NCBI RefSeq assembly: GCF_014203755.1 | Contig: NZ_JACHJS010000001.1 | Location: 2,108,001-2,172,000, forward strand | Origin: Saccharothrix violaceirubra | Lineage (GTDB): Bacteria; Actinomycetota; Actinomycetes; Mycobacteriales; Pseudonocardiaceae | DNA length: 64,000 nucleotides | Direction: 5' to 3' | In this document: positions 37,509-45,585 of the stretch, in pieces | Position numbering within the stretch: the stretch's first letter is position 1 | Layout: each line of letters starts with the position of its first letter | Made by a program: the position numbers and the translations under genes | The notes under the pieces: model-generated | What the model saw: the letters and a program-made list of their open reading frames with translations, nothing else | The model's database searches: none | Told to the model about the DNA's origin: nothing

Positions 37509-38608
37509 TGGCCGCCCCGGAGGCGTCCACCCCGGCCGCCGAGGAATCCCGCTCGCCAGTGCTGTTCGCGGTCCTCGGCGTCCTGGCCGTGCTGGTGCTG
37601 TCCTGGGTCGCCCGGTGGTTGTCGACGGGTGTGCCCAAATGGACCAAGGGCACCGGGTTGGAGGGGATCGGCGCCGCGGTCGAGTTCCCGATCTACGCCA
37701 TCGCCCTGGGCCTGCTGGGCAACGCGGTGCTCAGCGTGACGGGACTGCGTGATCGGCTCTCCGGCGGCTTCCGCACCGAGTTCTTCATCAAGACCGGCCT
37801 GGTGCTGCTGGGCGCGTCGATCAACCTGGCGGTGATCGTGCGCGCGGCCGGTCCCGCGATTGCGCAGTCGATCGTGCTGATCAGCGTGGTGTTCGGGTTC
37901 TCGTGGTGGTTGGGCGGGAAGCTCGGGCTGGACGAGAAGCTGCGCGCGCTGCTGTCGGCGGCCGTGGCGATCTGCGGCGTGAGCGCGGCGATCGCGGCGG
38001 CGGGCGCCGTGCAGGCGCGACGCGAGCAGTTGGCGTACAGCGCGAGCCTGGTGATCGTGTTCGCCCTGCCGTCGATCTTCGTGCTGCCGTTGGCCGCGAC
38101 GTGGCTCGGCCTCACGCCCGAGGTGGCGGGCGCGTGGATCGGCGGCAACATCGACACCACGGCGGCCGTGACCGCGGCGGGCTCGCTCGCGGGCGAGGAG
38201 TCGCTCAAGTACGCGACGATCGTGAAGGTCACCCAGAACGCGCTGCTGGGCGTGGTAGCCGTGGCCCTGACCGCGTACTTCGCGCTGAAGGTGGAGAAGC
38301 GCTCGACCACGGTGTCGGCCGGGCGGCAGTTGTGGCAGCGCTTCCCCAAGTTCGTGCTCGGCTTCCTCGCGACGTCGATCGTCGCCACGATCTACTCCGA
38401 GCAGGTGTCGGCGGCCACGAGCAAGGCCGCCATCGGCGTCGTGAACGACCTGCGCACCTGGTTCCTCATCCTCGCCTTCGTGAGCATCGGTCTGGAATTC
38501 CGCGCGGGCGCCCTGAAACAGGCCGGGTGGCGCCCGGTCGGCGTGTTCGCCGCGGCCACGGCCGTCAACCTCGTGGCCGCGCTGGGACTTGCCCTCCTTT
38601 TGTTCTGA
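37508..38608 (+). CDS. YeiH-family putative sulfate exporter (UPF0324)
   Basis: 366 residues with about ten membrane helices. Family markers: FFIKTGLVLLGASINL, LRALLSAAVAICGVSAAIAAAGAVQ, GAWIGGNIDTTAAVTAAG, YATIVKVTQNALLG, and FLILAFVSIGLEFRAGALKQAGWRP. YeiH proteins are annotated as sulfate exporters from indirect evidence, so the substrate is uncertain. ATG 37508 is coupled to the small peptide gene. A degenerate cccgcgagtcgcgtaacg next to the stop resembles the 22-nt repeat start. Confidence 0.88.
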   Translation: MAAPEASTPAAEESRSPVLFAVLGVLAVLVLSWVARWLSTGVPKWTKGTGLEGIGAAVEFPIYAIALGLLGNAVLSVTGLRDRLSGGFRTEFFIKTGLVLLGASINLAVIVRAAGPAIAQSIVLISVVFGFSWWLGGKLGLDEKLRALLSAAVAICGVSAAIAAAGAVQARREQLAYSASLVIVFALPSIFVLPLAATWLGLTPEVAGAWIGGNIDTTAAVTAAGSLAGEESLKYATIVKVTQNALLGVVAVALTAYFALKVEKRSTTVSAGRQLWQRFPKFVLGFLATSIVATIYSEQVSAATSKAAIGVVNDLRTWFLILAFVSIGLEFRAGALKQAGWRPVGVFAAATAVNLVAALGLALLLF

Positions 38609-38657
38609 AACCCGCGAGTCGCGTAACGCCGCCCCGGGCGAGGACCATTCACCTCAC

Positions 38658-38855
38658 ATGGAGGCCGACACACCTCGTGCGCGCCAGTGGTCGATCCCCC
38701 TGGTGATCCTGTCCGCCGTCTTCCTCGGTGTCGCCACGTGGAACGGCATCCTCGTGGTCCACGAACCGGTCGCCTGGCGGGGTGTCGCGGCGGGGGCCTG
38801 CTTCCTCGCCGCGATCTCCCTGCTGTCCGCCGCCGTCTCGGAACGCCGCCGCTGA
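38658..38855 (+). CDS. Small two-helix membrane protein
   Basis: 65 residues, family not recognised. Polar N-terminus (MEADTPRARQWS), helix ~13-35 (PLVILSAVFLGVATWNGILVV), short loop, helix ~42-60 (GVAAGACFLAAISLLSAAV), basic end SERRR. High G/C third positions and a distinct two-helix hairpin favour a real gene. It is 50 bp after the exporter and convergent with the reductase gene 10 bp away. Confidence 0.7.
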   Translation: MEADTPRARQWSIPLVILSAVFLGVATWNGILVVHEPVAWRGVAAGACFLAAISLLSAAVSERRR

Positions 38856-38865
38856 CGACGCGACC

Positions 38866-40170
38866 TCACCGGTCGCGGGGACCGATCCGGACCAGCCGTC
38901 GACCGACCGGCCGTGCCCGCACGACCGGCGCGTGGGCCGGTGTCCCGACCGGGTCCGGGCGGTGGCCGGGCAGGGCGCGCGCGGGCGCCGCGACCCCGTT
39001 CTGGCGCCACAGCTCCGGCGCCAGCCTGATCATCGCGGTGGGCGCGTCGAGACCCACCATGCCGACCAGTCGGCCGCCCTTCACGAAGCCGGTCACCGTG
39101 CGGTGGTCCTTGCGGGACGCGGCGAGCGTGATCGTGTCGTCGCCGGTCGCCGGCAGCCCCGAACCCTGGATGCGCATGCCGTACTGCTCGGTCCAGAACC
39201 GCGGCACCGGCGTGAACGGGCGGGCATCCGACCGGCCCGCCAACAGGTTCTCGGCCGCCGCCCGGCCCATCTCCACCGCGTTGAGCCAGTGCTCCACGCG
39301 GCGCGGCGGGCCGGGGAAGCGCAGGTTCGGCCAGCGGGCGACGTCGCCCGCCGCCACGACGTCGGACGCGCCCACGACGTGGCACGTCGGGTCGCACAGC
39401 ACGCCGTCGGACACGTCCAACCCCGAGCCGCGCAGCCACGCCGTGGCGGGCGACGCGCCGACCGCGATCACGACCACGGCCGCGAAGAACACCTGCCCGT
39501 CCGACAGGTGCACGCCGACACCGCCCCGTTGGCGCACCCAGTGCCGGATGTCCACGCCCAGCGCCAGCCGCACGCCGTGCGACCGGTGGGCGCGGGTCAC
39601 GGTCTCGGCGATGTCCCGACCGACCGCGTTGCCCAGCAACATCCCCGACCGGCTCACGATCGCCACGTCCCGGCCCAGCGCCCGGACCGTCGACGCCAGC
39701 TCGCAGCCGATCAGCCCGCCGCCGACGACCACGACCAGGCCCTGCGTCGCCCCGATCGCCCGCTTGATCGCGAGCGCGTCGTCGACCGTGCGCAGCACGT
39801 GGACCCGGGGGTCGTGGCGCGGTGCGCCGGCCAGGTGCCGGGGCTCGACGCCGGTCGCCACCACCAGCCCGTCGTAGGACAGCTCCTCGCCGCCGGGCAG
39901 GCCGACGACGTGCCGGTCCGGCTCCAGGTGCGTCACGGCCGTGCCCAGCCGCCACACCGCGTCCAGTTCCCGGCCGGCCGCCAGCCGCAGGTCGCGGGCG
40001 CGCAGCTCGCCGAGGACCGCCTCCTTCGACAGCGCCGGGCGGTGGTAGGGCAGGTGGCGTTCCGCGCCGACGATCACCAGCTCGCCCCGGAAACCCAGCT
40101 CCCGCACACGTTCGCCGGCCCGCAGCCCGGCCAGTCCGCCACCCGCGACGACGATCCGCTCCTCGTTCAC
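38866..40170 (-). CDS. FAD-dependent NAD(P)H-ferredoxin-type oxidoreductase
   Basis: 434 residues. Two Rossmann motifs: IVVAGGGLAGLRAGERVRELG (FAD) and VVVVGGGLIGCELASTVRALG (NAD(P)H). PYHRPALSKEAVLG and AAGDVARWPN are typical of BenD/rubredoxin/ferredoxin reductases. It has about 35 extra residues at the C-terminus (APARALPGHRPDPVG onwards), rich in Pro/Arg and probably disordered. GTG 40170 overlaps the ferric-reductase/ferredoxin gene by 4 bp, so it probably passes electrons from NAD(P)H to the ferredoxin domain of that protein. Confidence 0.92.
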   Translation of the reverse strand: MNEERIVVAGGGLAGLRAGERVRELGFRGELVIVGAERHLPYHRPALSKEAVLGELRARDLRLAAGRELDAVWRLGTAVTHLEPDRHVVGLPGGEELSYDGLVVATGVEPRHLAGAPRHDPRVHVLRTVDDALAIKRAIGATQGLVVVVGGGLIGCELASTVRALGRDVAIVSRSGMLLGNAVGRDIAETVTRAHRSHGVRLALGVDIRHWVRQRGGVGVHLSDGQVFFAAVVVIAVGASPATAWLRGSGLDVSDGVLCDPTCHVVGASDVVAAGDVARWPNLRFPGPPRRVEHWLNAVEMGRAAAENLLAGRSDARPFTPVPRFWTEQYGMRIQGSGLPATGDDTITLAASRKDHRTVTGFVKGGRLVGMVGLDAPTAMIRLAPELWRQNGVAAPARALPGHRPDPVGTPAHAPVVRARPVGRRLVRIGPRDR

Positions 40171-40997
40171 CGCACACGCTCCCGCAGCTCGATGGCCCGC
40201 ATCGGACACGCCCGCGCGGCGGCCCGCGCCTTGGCGAACAGCTCGGGCGGCGGCCGGCGCTCGTAGCGCAGGCGTTCGTCGTCGACGAGCTGGAACAGCA
40301 CCGGCGCCTCGGCCTGGCACACGCCGTACCGGTGGCACCGCTCGTTGTCCACGCTGACGTCCAGACCGGTGCCGCCCGGTCCGGGCGCGAAACCGGGCTC
40401 CGGTTCGAGCATGCCCAGCCGCACCAGCACGTGCGGCGGCAGGAACCGGGCCGCCGCCACGGTCACGGTCGGCACCAGGACGGTCAGCCCGGCCAGCCAC
40501 AGCACGGCCACCGTGCCGTTCGCCGCGGCGCCGAGCCACGAGTGGACGACGGTCAGCGCCACGGCCGGGTAGGCGAGTTGGTGCAGTCGCAGCCAGCGCC
40601 GGTAGTGGATCCTCTTGCGCAGCCCGGCCGTGCACGCGATCGCGAGCATCAGCTCCAGGCCGACGATGCCCGGCGCGTGCCGGGCCTGGCCGCCGTCGGC
40701 CAGCGGCACCGCGATCCGGGCCAGGCCGAACGGGTCGACGCGCAGCAGCGTGAACGCGACCGCGTGCAGGCAGCCGAACGCCAGGGCCAGGGTCGCCAGC
40801 ACCATGTGGCTGTTGCGCAGGCCGTGCCGACCGGCGATCCGGTTCGCCCAGCCCGTCGCGATCAGCACGCCCCAGGACAGGGTGGCACACGTGAACACGT
40901 AGGCGGTGCGCGCCGAGAGTTGCGCGACGTGGCGCACCCCGGCGTCGTGGTCGTCGCCGGTCGCCTGCGCGACCAGCGACGGAACCTGGGAGAGCAA
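40167..40997 (-). CDS. Ferric-reductase-like membrane protein fused to a 3Fe-4S-type ferredoxin
   Basis: 276 residues. Five to six membrane helices (~25-190) contain paired histidines typical of the ferric-reductase/cytochrome b domain (GLRNSHMVLATLALAFGCLHAVAF, LRLHQLAYPAVALTVVHSW). The C-terminal ~75 residues are a ferredoxin with C-x5-C (NERCHRYGVCQAEAP) and ACPMRAI, suited to a 3Fe-4S cluster. The start is TTG 40997 with GGAGG 9 nt upstream; no ATG or GTG leaves the first helix intact. Together with the FAD reductase it forms a complete NAD(P)H-to-membrane-haem chain; the final acceptor (iron, quinone or a lipoprotein) is unknown. Confidence 0.87.
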   Translation of the reverse strand: MLSQVPSLVAQATGDDHDAGVRHVAQLSARTAYVFTCATLSWGVLIATGWANRIAGRHGLRNSHMVLATLALAFGCLHAVAFTLLRVDPFGLARIAVPLADGGQARHAPGIVGLELMLAIACTAGLRKRIHYRRWLRLHQLAYPAVALTVVHSWLGAAANGTVAVLWLAGLTVLVPTVTVAAARFLPPHVLVRLGMLEPEPGFAPGPGGTGLDVSVDNERCHRYGVCQAEAPVLFQLVDDERLRYERRPPPELFAKARAAARACPMRAIELRERVR

Positions 40998-41038
40998 GGG
41001 AATCGACCTCCGGGATGGCGGGGGAGAGCGCGCCGGGT

Positions 41039-41740
41039 TCAGGCCACGGTGTCGCGCGGTCGGATCAGGCGCAGCAGGCCGAGGGTGGCGGCCACGCCCA
41101 CCAGGCAGAGCAGCAGGACGGCCGGGACGCCCGGCGACGTGGTCGACGCCCGGTCGCCGGGCGGGGCGGCGGCGACGGGTTCGGCCAGCCCGGCACGGGT
41201 GACCAGGCCCGTGCTCTCCAACAGGGTCATGTGCTTCATGACGATGTCGACGCCGACCTGGGCGAACCGGCGGATGGCGTCGTTGGTCGTCTCCGTGCGG
41301 ACCTTGGCCACGAAGGCGAACACCTTGCCGTGCGCGGCGCGCAGCCGGTCGGCGAACGCGACGTCGAAGTCCGGCCCGGACCGGCCGCGCAGTTCGGCCA
41401 TCCACGAGCGCTGGTCGGCGTTGGGCTCGGCGGGCAGGGGTACGCCGAGCAGGCCCGCCAGCGCGGTCACGCGGTCGTCGAGGAAGCGGTGGTCGGCGGC
41501 GAGTTGGCGGCCGACGTCCCTGACCCGGGGCGAGGACGCCCGGGTCTGCGCCTCCTCGCCCATGGGCATCTCCCACAGGCCCGCCTGGCGGACCTTCACC
41601 AGCAGGTCGAGGTCGGCTGCGGTGACGGGGCCGAGCGGGGTCTGCCGCACGGTGCCGGCGGGTGGGTCGTCGGCGTGCGCGGTGCCCCCGAGGAGCAGTA
41701 CGAGTCCTAAAAGGATTGTCGTGAGGAGCTTCGGTGACAT
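41039..41740 (-). CDS. Secreted DUF4142 protein with C-terminal membrane anchor
   Basis: 233 residues. Signal peptide MSPKLLTTILLGLVLLLGGTAHA, then a DUF4142 helical bundle (TAADLDLLVKVRQAGLWEMPMGEEAQTRASS, VGRQLAADHRFLDDRVTALA), then a C-terminal helix (VPAVLLLCLVGVAATLGLL) and RLIRPRD. DUF4142 domains are ferritin-like bundles of unclear function, often in stress-response loci. It lies between the repeat lipoprotein and the ferric-reductase gene on the same strand, so it probably belongs to the same extracytoplasmic redox unit. Confidence 0.87.
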   Translation of the reverse strand: MSPKLLTTILLGLVLLLGGTAHADDPPAGTVRQTPLGPVTAADLDLLVKVRQAGLWEMPMGEEAQTRASSPRVRDVGRQLAADHRFLDDRVTALAGLLGVPLPAEPNADQRSWMAELRGRSGPDFDVAFADRLRAAHGKVFAFVAKVRTETTNDAIRRFAQVGVDIVMKHMTLLESTGLVTRAGLAEPVAAAPPGDRASTTSPGVPAVLLLCLVGVAATLGLLRLIRPRDTVA

Positions 41741-41748
41741 GGCGTCGC

Positions 41749-42273
41749 TCAGGAGCCGCCACCATCCTTTGCCGATGGTGTGGCGGACTCCGCCGGGGCT
41801 TTCCGGCCCTCCGGCGTGACCGCGAACCAGACCCCGTCGAGGCCCTGGCCGGACAGGTCTCCGGCCCGCCGGTCGCCGGCGTGGCGGTAGAGCGGTCGAC
41901 CGGCGAGCGTGACCTGTCGGCGGCCGTCCGGGCGGGCCACCGAGCCGACAAGGGTGGGGTCGACACCGGCGGTCATGGTGTGCTCGGACACCAGGACGGG
42001 CGGCCACGTCCGCGCGCACACACCGTCGCATGTGGACTGTGGCGGGTCGGCGCTGTCGCGGTCCGACCGGTACAGGGCGAAGCCGGCCGCGTCGGCGACG
42101 AACTGCCCGACGCGGTCCGACGCGGTCGCGGCGAGCATCTGGTGCGGCTGTGCGCCCCACCGCGGCGCGGGGGCGGGGTCCGGTGCCGGCGGGGTCCGCG
42201 TGCCGCACGCGCCGACCAACGTCGTCGACACCGTCACGGCGAGCAACGCACCTGTGGTACGTCGACCTCGCAT
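41749..42273 (-). CDS. Lipoprotein with secreted-repeat domains (COG4315 type)
   Basis: 174 residues. Lipobox LVGAC gives lipidated Cys23. The mature part has two repeats of the pattern GxxLYRxxxD: AAGFALYRSDRDSADPPQSTCDGVCARTWPPVL and LAGRPLYRHAGDRRAGDLSGQGLDGVWFAV. This family is common in actinobacteria and is often encoded with membrane redox genes and ECF sigma factors. First gene of the minus-strand redox cluster; its promoter faces that of the ECF sigma gene across a ~207-bp gap. Confidence 0.88.
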   Translation of the reverse strand: MRGRRTTGALLAVTVSTTLVGACGTRTPPAPDPAPAPRWGAQPHQMLAATASDRVGQFVADAAGFALYRSDRDSADPPQSTCDGVCARTWPPVLVSEHTMTAGVDPTLVGSVARPDGRRQVTLAGRPLYRHAGDRRAGDLSGQGLDGVWFAVTPEGRKAPAESATPSAKDGGGS

Positions 42274-42480
42274 CGTCGGTCCTCTCTGCTGTGGGCGGGT
42301 ACGCCGAACGGCCTAAAGAACGGGTGACTTGTCGTGGCCTGTGCGGCGGGTACCGGGAAGTACGGACACGGTGTGATGACGGTTCACCAACGACTCGGGG
42401 ACAATTTTCTCGGCGCGAGGTCTCGACGCGGTGCCGTCGGGCGCGCTTGGATGCTCGGCGTGGCGCGGCACAGACGCAGC

Positions 42481-43014
42481 ATGGACCCCCAGCGGGAACG
42501 GTCGTGGCCGGACGTGGACGTCGAGGACGAGTTGATCCGTCGGCTCTACCAGGAGTTCGGCGGCGCGCTGCTCGGGCACGCGATGCGGCTGACCGGCAAC
42601 GACCGCCAGTGGGCCGAGGACATCGTGCAGGAGACGCTGGTCCGCGCGTGGCGCAACGCGGAGAAGCTCGAACGCGACCCCGTCCTGCTCCGCTCGTGGT
42701 TGTTCACCGTGGCCCGGAGGTTGGTGATCGACGACCGTCGCAAGCGGAGCGTCCGCCCGCAGGAGTCCGAGTTGACGCCGTCCGACGAGGCACCCGTGCG
42801 CGACGAGGCGGACCGGACGCTGGCCGCCATCGTGGTCGCCGAGGCGTTGAACGCGCTGACGGAGGAACATCGGGAGGCTATCCTCGAAACCTACTTGCGC
42901 GACCGGACGGTCGGGGAGGCCGCGGCGGTACTGGGCGTTCCGCCCGGCACGGTCAAGTCACGGGTGTACTACGCGCTGCGTGCCCTCCGTCGCGCGTTGC
43001 AGGATCGGGGCTGA
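42481..43014 (+). CDS. ECF-family RNA polymerase sigma factor
   Basis: 177 residues. Region 2 is at ~15-90 (LYQEFGGALLGHAMRLTGNDRQWAEDIVQETLVRAWRNAEKL, LLRSWLFTVARRLVIDDRRK) and region 4 at ~115-170 (ALNALTEEHREAILETYLRDRTVGEAAAVLGVPPGTVKSRVYYALRALRRAL). ATG 42481 was chosen because it gives the usual short leader before region 2; ATGs at 42376 and 42451 would add non-conserved residues. The anti-sigma gene follows 4 bp later. The divergent lipoprotein/DUF4142/reductase cluster is the probable regulon (inference). Confidence 0.92.
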   Translation: MDPQRERSWPDVDVEDELIRRLYQEFGGALLGHAMRLTGNDRQWAEDIVQETLVRAWRNAEKLERDPVLLRSWLFTVARRLVIDDRRKRSVRPQESELTPSDEAPVRDEADRTLAAIVVAEALNALTEEHREAILETYLRDRTVGEAAAVLGVPPGTVKSRVYYALRALRRALQDRG

Positions 43015-43018
43015 CACG

Positions 43019-43729
43019 GTGACATCGTCCACCGACCACGTCGACGTGGCGGCGTACGTCCTCGGCATCCTGGACGAGGACGAGGTCGACGCGTTCGAGA
43101 ACCACCTCGCCCAATGTCGTCGGTGCGCGCTGGACCTGCGCGACTTCGCCGTGCTGCCGGACCTGCTCGACGAGGCCGACGCCAACGGCGTGCTGCGCGC
43201 CCACGCGGGCGAACGCCCGGACGGCCGGTCGGTGCGCGCGATGCTGGACGTGGTCTCGGCGGACCGGTCACGTCGGCGCCGGCACCTCGCGTCGGGCGTG
43301 GCCGCCGCTGCCGCCGTGCTGGTCGCGGTGACCGCCTTCGTGACCCTGACGATCGCCGGTCCGGTCGACGACCTCGCGGTGCCCACGACGGTGCCGTCGC
43401 CGTCGGGCGTGGCGAACAACCTGACCGCGGCGGGGTCACAACTCCACCGGACCGATCCCGGGACCGGTGTCGAGGGGCGCATCGCGGGCGTGCCGGAGAC
43501 GTGGGGCACGTCGGTGCAGTTGGAGGTGCGTGGCGTGCGGGGCCGGACCCGCTGCGAACTCCTGGTCACCTCGACGTCGGGCGAGAGTCTCGTGATGGGC
43601 AGCTGGCTCGCGCCGGACGCGCGGTCCCCGATCACGTTCCACGCCGGCACCTTCCTGCGCTGGCACGAGATCGCCGAGTTCACCATCCGCGACGCCGCCG
43701 GCACCACCCTGGTCTCGCTCCCCCTCTGA
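43019..43729 (+). CDS. Membrane anti-sigma factor with zinc-finger domain
   Basis: 236 residues. The cytoplasmic N-terminus has the HxxxCxxC zinc motif of ZAS anti-sigma factors (ENHLAQCRRCALDLRD) after DVAAYVLGILDEDEVDAFE. There is one membrane helix at ~95-115 (SGVAAAAAVLVAVTAFVTLTIAG) and an extracytoplasmic sensing domain (~120-236, VQLEVRGVRGRTRCELLV). It should hold the adjacent ECF factor inactive and release it on an envelope or redox signal. The stop codon runs straight into a 22-nt repeat array. Confidence 0.92.
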   Translation: MTSSTDHVDVAAYVLGILDEDEVDAFENHLAQCRRCALDLRDFAVLPDLLDEADANGVLRAHAGERPDGRSVRAMLDVVSADRSRRRRHLASGVAAAAAVLVAVTAFVTLTIAGPVDDLAVPTTVPSPSGVANNLTAAGSQLHRTDPGTGVEGRIAGVPETWGTSVQLEVRGVRGRTRCELLVTSTSGESLVMGSWLAPDARSPITFHAGTFLRWHEIAEFTIRDAAGTTLVSLPL

Positions 43730-43730
43730 C

Positions 43731-43860
43731 CCGCGAGTCCTCCACTCGGACACCCCGCGAGTCATACGTTCGGACACCACGAGTTGTGCGTTCAGACACC
43801 ACGAAATGTGCACTCGGGCACCGAGGGCAGGCGTCGCGAGCCGTGCGGTCGGGCACCACG
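43731..43860 (+). repeat. 22-nt repeat array, forward, directly after the anti-sigma stop
   Basis: About six units spaced 22-24 nt. They start cgcgagtcctccactcgg (43732), cgcgagtcatacgttcgg (43756), acgagttgtgcgttcag (43779) and acgaaatgtgcactcgg (43801), then two more diverged copies. Each ends acacc or gcacc. The first unit begins one base after the TGA. The units become less similar away from the gene. Confidence 0.85.
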
Positions 43861-43966
43861 CTCGGATGGCCACATCGGCGCCAGGAAGCGCGAGCGGTGG
43901 GGCTGCCGAGTGCGTGTCCCGGGCTGCCCAGGGCGGGACCCATCGGGCCCGGGTGTCCGCCGGCCG

Positions 43967-44076
43967 GTGCCCGAACGCACGACTCACGTTGTCGGAGTGC
44001 ACGACTCGCGGTGCCCGAACGCACATTTCGCGGTACCTGAACGCACATTTCGCGGTGTCCGAACGTATAACTCGCG
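43967..44076 (-). repeat. 22-nt repeat array, reverse, directly after the DUF742 stop
   Basis: Five contiguous units with an exact 22-nt period (43967, 43989, 44011, 44033, 44055). On the plus strand they read gtgNccgaacgcac followed by gactcgcg or atttcgcg. On the minus strand the first unit follows the DUF742 TGA by two bases. It faces the forward array across ~105 bp that contains further diverged units. Confidence 0.9.
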
Positions 44077-44078
44077 GG

Positions 44079-44420
44079 TCAGATGCGGCGCAGGCCCAGC
44101 AGGACGCGTTCCATCAGCGCCAACGACGGGCCGCCGTCCGGGCTGTCCTCGCCCTCGTGCACGTTGATCAACGCCAGGTCGGACATGTCCGACAACAGCA
44201 CCCGCACGACACCCAACGGCAGGCTCAACCGCGCCGCCACCTCGGCGACCGAGTGCGGCAGCCGGCACAGGTCGCCGATCGCGCGGTGCTCGGCGGTCGA
44301 CGTGAGCGCGTCGCGGTCGGCACGGTCGTTGGTCGTCACGATCGCCTCGATCGCCAACGCCGTCGTCGAGCGCGTGCGCCCGCCGGTCCTGGTGTAAGGG
44401 CGCACCCGGAGGGTCGACAC
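44079..44420 (-). CDS. Orphan DUF742 protein
   Basis: 113 residues. The core VRPYTRTGGRTRSTTALAIEAIV, then CRLPHSVAEVAARLSLPLGVVRVLLSDMSDLALINVHE, is the DUF742 winged-helix-like domain. In actinobacteria DUF742 usually sits in a conservon: kinase, Roadblock protein, DUF742, small GTPase. None of those partners is next to this copy. GTG 44420 was chosen because GAGGAG lies 7 nt upstream; TTG 44435 is an alternative. It may act with conservon partners encoded elsewhere. Confidence 0.87.
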   Translation of the reverse strand: MSTLRVRPYTRTGGRTRSTTALAIEAIVTTNDRADRDALTSTAEHRAIGDLCRLPHSVAEVAARLSLPLGVVRVLLSDMSDLALINVHEGEDSPDGGPSLALMERVLLGLRRI

Positions 44421-44826
44421 CACCAAGCTCCTCAAGCGGTCGAAGTCGTCTTCGCGGCCGAGCGGTCAGGGTTGCTGACGAGCGTCGACCCTACGTTGAT
44501 AACGAACAGATGTCGCCCGCTTCCCGCCAATTGAGACGCGGTCAACGATGTCAGGACGCTGCGCGACTCCATGATCACCCGGGGTCGACGTGGGATCACC
44601 CGATGGGCGTGGGATTCATGACCGACCCTCGGAAACGGCGGCTGGGATGGGCACATCCTCCCCGACGGCGGCGACGCGGACGCGTCCCCGACCTGAACGC
44701 CCGGAGCCGTCTCGGGGTCTTCCCCGACCGATGATCAGGGGCCTGCCGGACGCGCCGCCACCCCGCGACCGGACACCATTCGTCCCAACACGACGGGGAG
44801 CGTCGTGAGGGCGCATGGAGGACCTG
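44421..44826. other. Intergenic region without a recognised gene
   Basis: About 400 bp between the divergent DUF742 and ABC genes. It must hold both promoters. TTATCAACGTAG on the minus strand near 44490-44502 could be part of a -10 region for DUF742. No ORF here has convincing codon use, and no repeat, hairpin or RNA gene was recognised. Confidence 0.5.
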
Positions 44827-45585
44827 GTGGCAGGCAAGAGCGAAGCGGCGGCAAGAGCCGTCGACGTGTGGAAGTCCTACGGCACGGGCGAAGCCGCGGT
44901 CACCGCCCTCGGCGGGGTGAGCGTGGAACTGGACCGCGGCCGGTTCACCGCGATCATGGGGCCGTCCGGCTCCGGCAAGTCGACGCTCATGCACTGCCTG
45001 GCCGGGTTGGACACGATCGACTCCGGTGACGTGTGGATCGGCGACACCAAGGTCAACGGCCTGCGCGACAAGGGCCTGACCGAACTGCGCCGCGACCGGG
45101 TCGGTTTCATCTTCCAGCAGTTCAACCTGCTGCCGACCCTCACCGCCGAGGAGAACATCACGCTGCCGCTCGCCATCGGCGGGCGCAAGGTCGACCGCGC
45201 GTGGTTCGACCTGGTCGTGGAGACGGTCGGTCTGCGCGACCGCCTCTCGCACCGGCCGACCCAGCTCTCCGGCGGCCAGCAGCAACGCGTGGCCTGCGCC
45301 CGCGCGCTGGTGTCCCGCCCGCAGGTCGTGTTCGCCGACGAGCCGACCGGCAACCTGGACTCGCGCTCCGGCGCCGAGGTGCTCGGCTTCCTGCGTCGCT
45401 CGTCCACCGAGTTCGACCAGACGATCGTCATGGTCACGCACGACGCGGTCGCGGCCTCTTATGCGGACCGCGTGATCTTCCTGGCCGACGGTCGCATCGT
45501 GCGCGAACTGCACCACCCCACGGCCGACGCCGTGCTGGAGACCATGAAGAACCTCGACGGCGACGAAGAACTGGTCGTGGCCTGA
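44827..45585 (+). CDS. ABC transporter ATPase (MacB/LolD-like)
   Basis: 252 residues from GTG 44827, which has GGAGG exactly 5 nt upstream; ATG 44815 is the alternative. Walker A GPSGSGKSTLMHCLAG, Q-loop FIFQQFNLLPTLTAEENI, signature QLSGGQQQRVACARAL, Walker B VVFADEPTGNLDSRSG, H-loop MVTHDAVAASY. The EPTGNLD text is specific to the MacB/FtsE/LolD class that works by mechanotransmission with FtsX-type permeases. The permease gene shares one base with its stop (TGATG). Confidence 0.93.
   Translation: MAGKSEAAARAVDVWKSYGTGEAAVTALGGVSVELDRGRFTAIMGPSGSGKSTLMHCLAGLDTIDSGDVWIGDTKVNGLRDKGLTELRRDRVGFIFQQFNLLPTLTAEENITLPLAIGGRKVDRAWFDLVVETVGLRDRLSHRPTQLSGGQQQRVACARALVSRPQVVFADEPTGNLDSRSGAEVLGFLRRSSTEFDQTIVMVTHDAVAASYADRVIFLADGRIVRELHHPTADAVLETMKNLDGDEELVVA

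Noticed and set aside
43731..44076. CRISPR array
   Set aside because: The units are contiguous 22-nt degenerate repeats with no unique spacers and no cas genes nearby.
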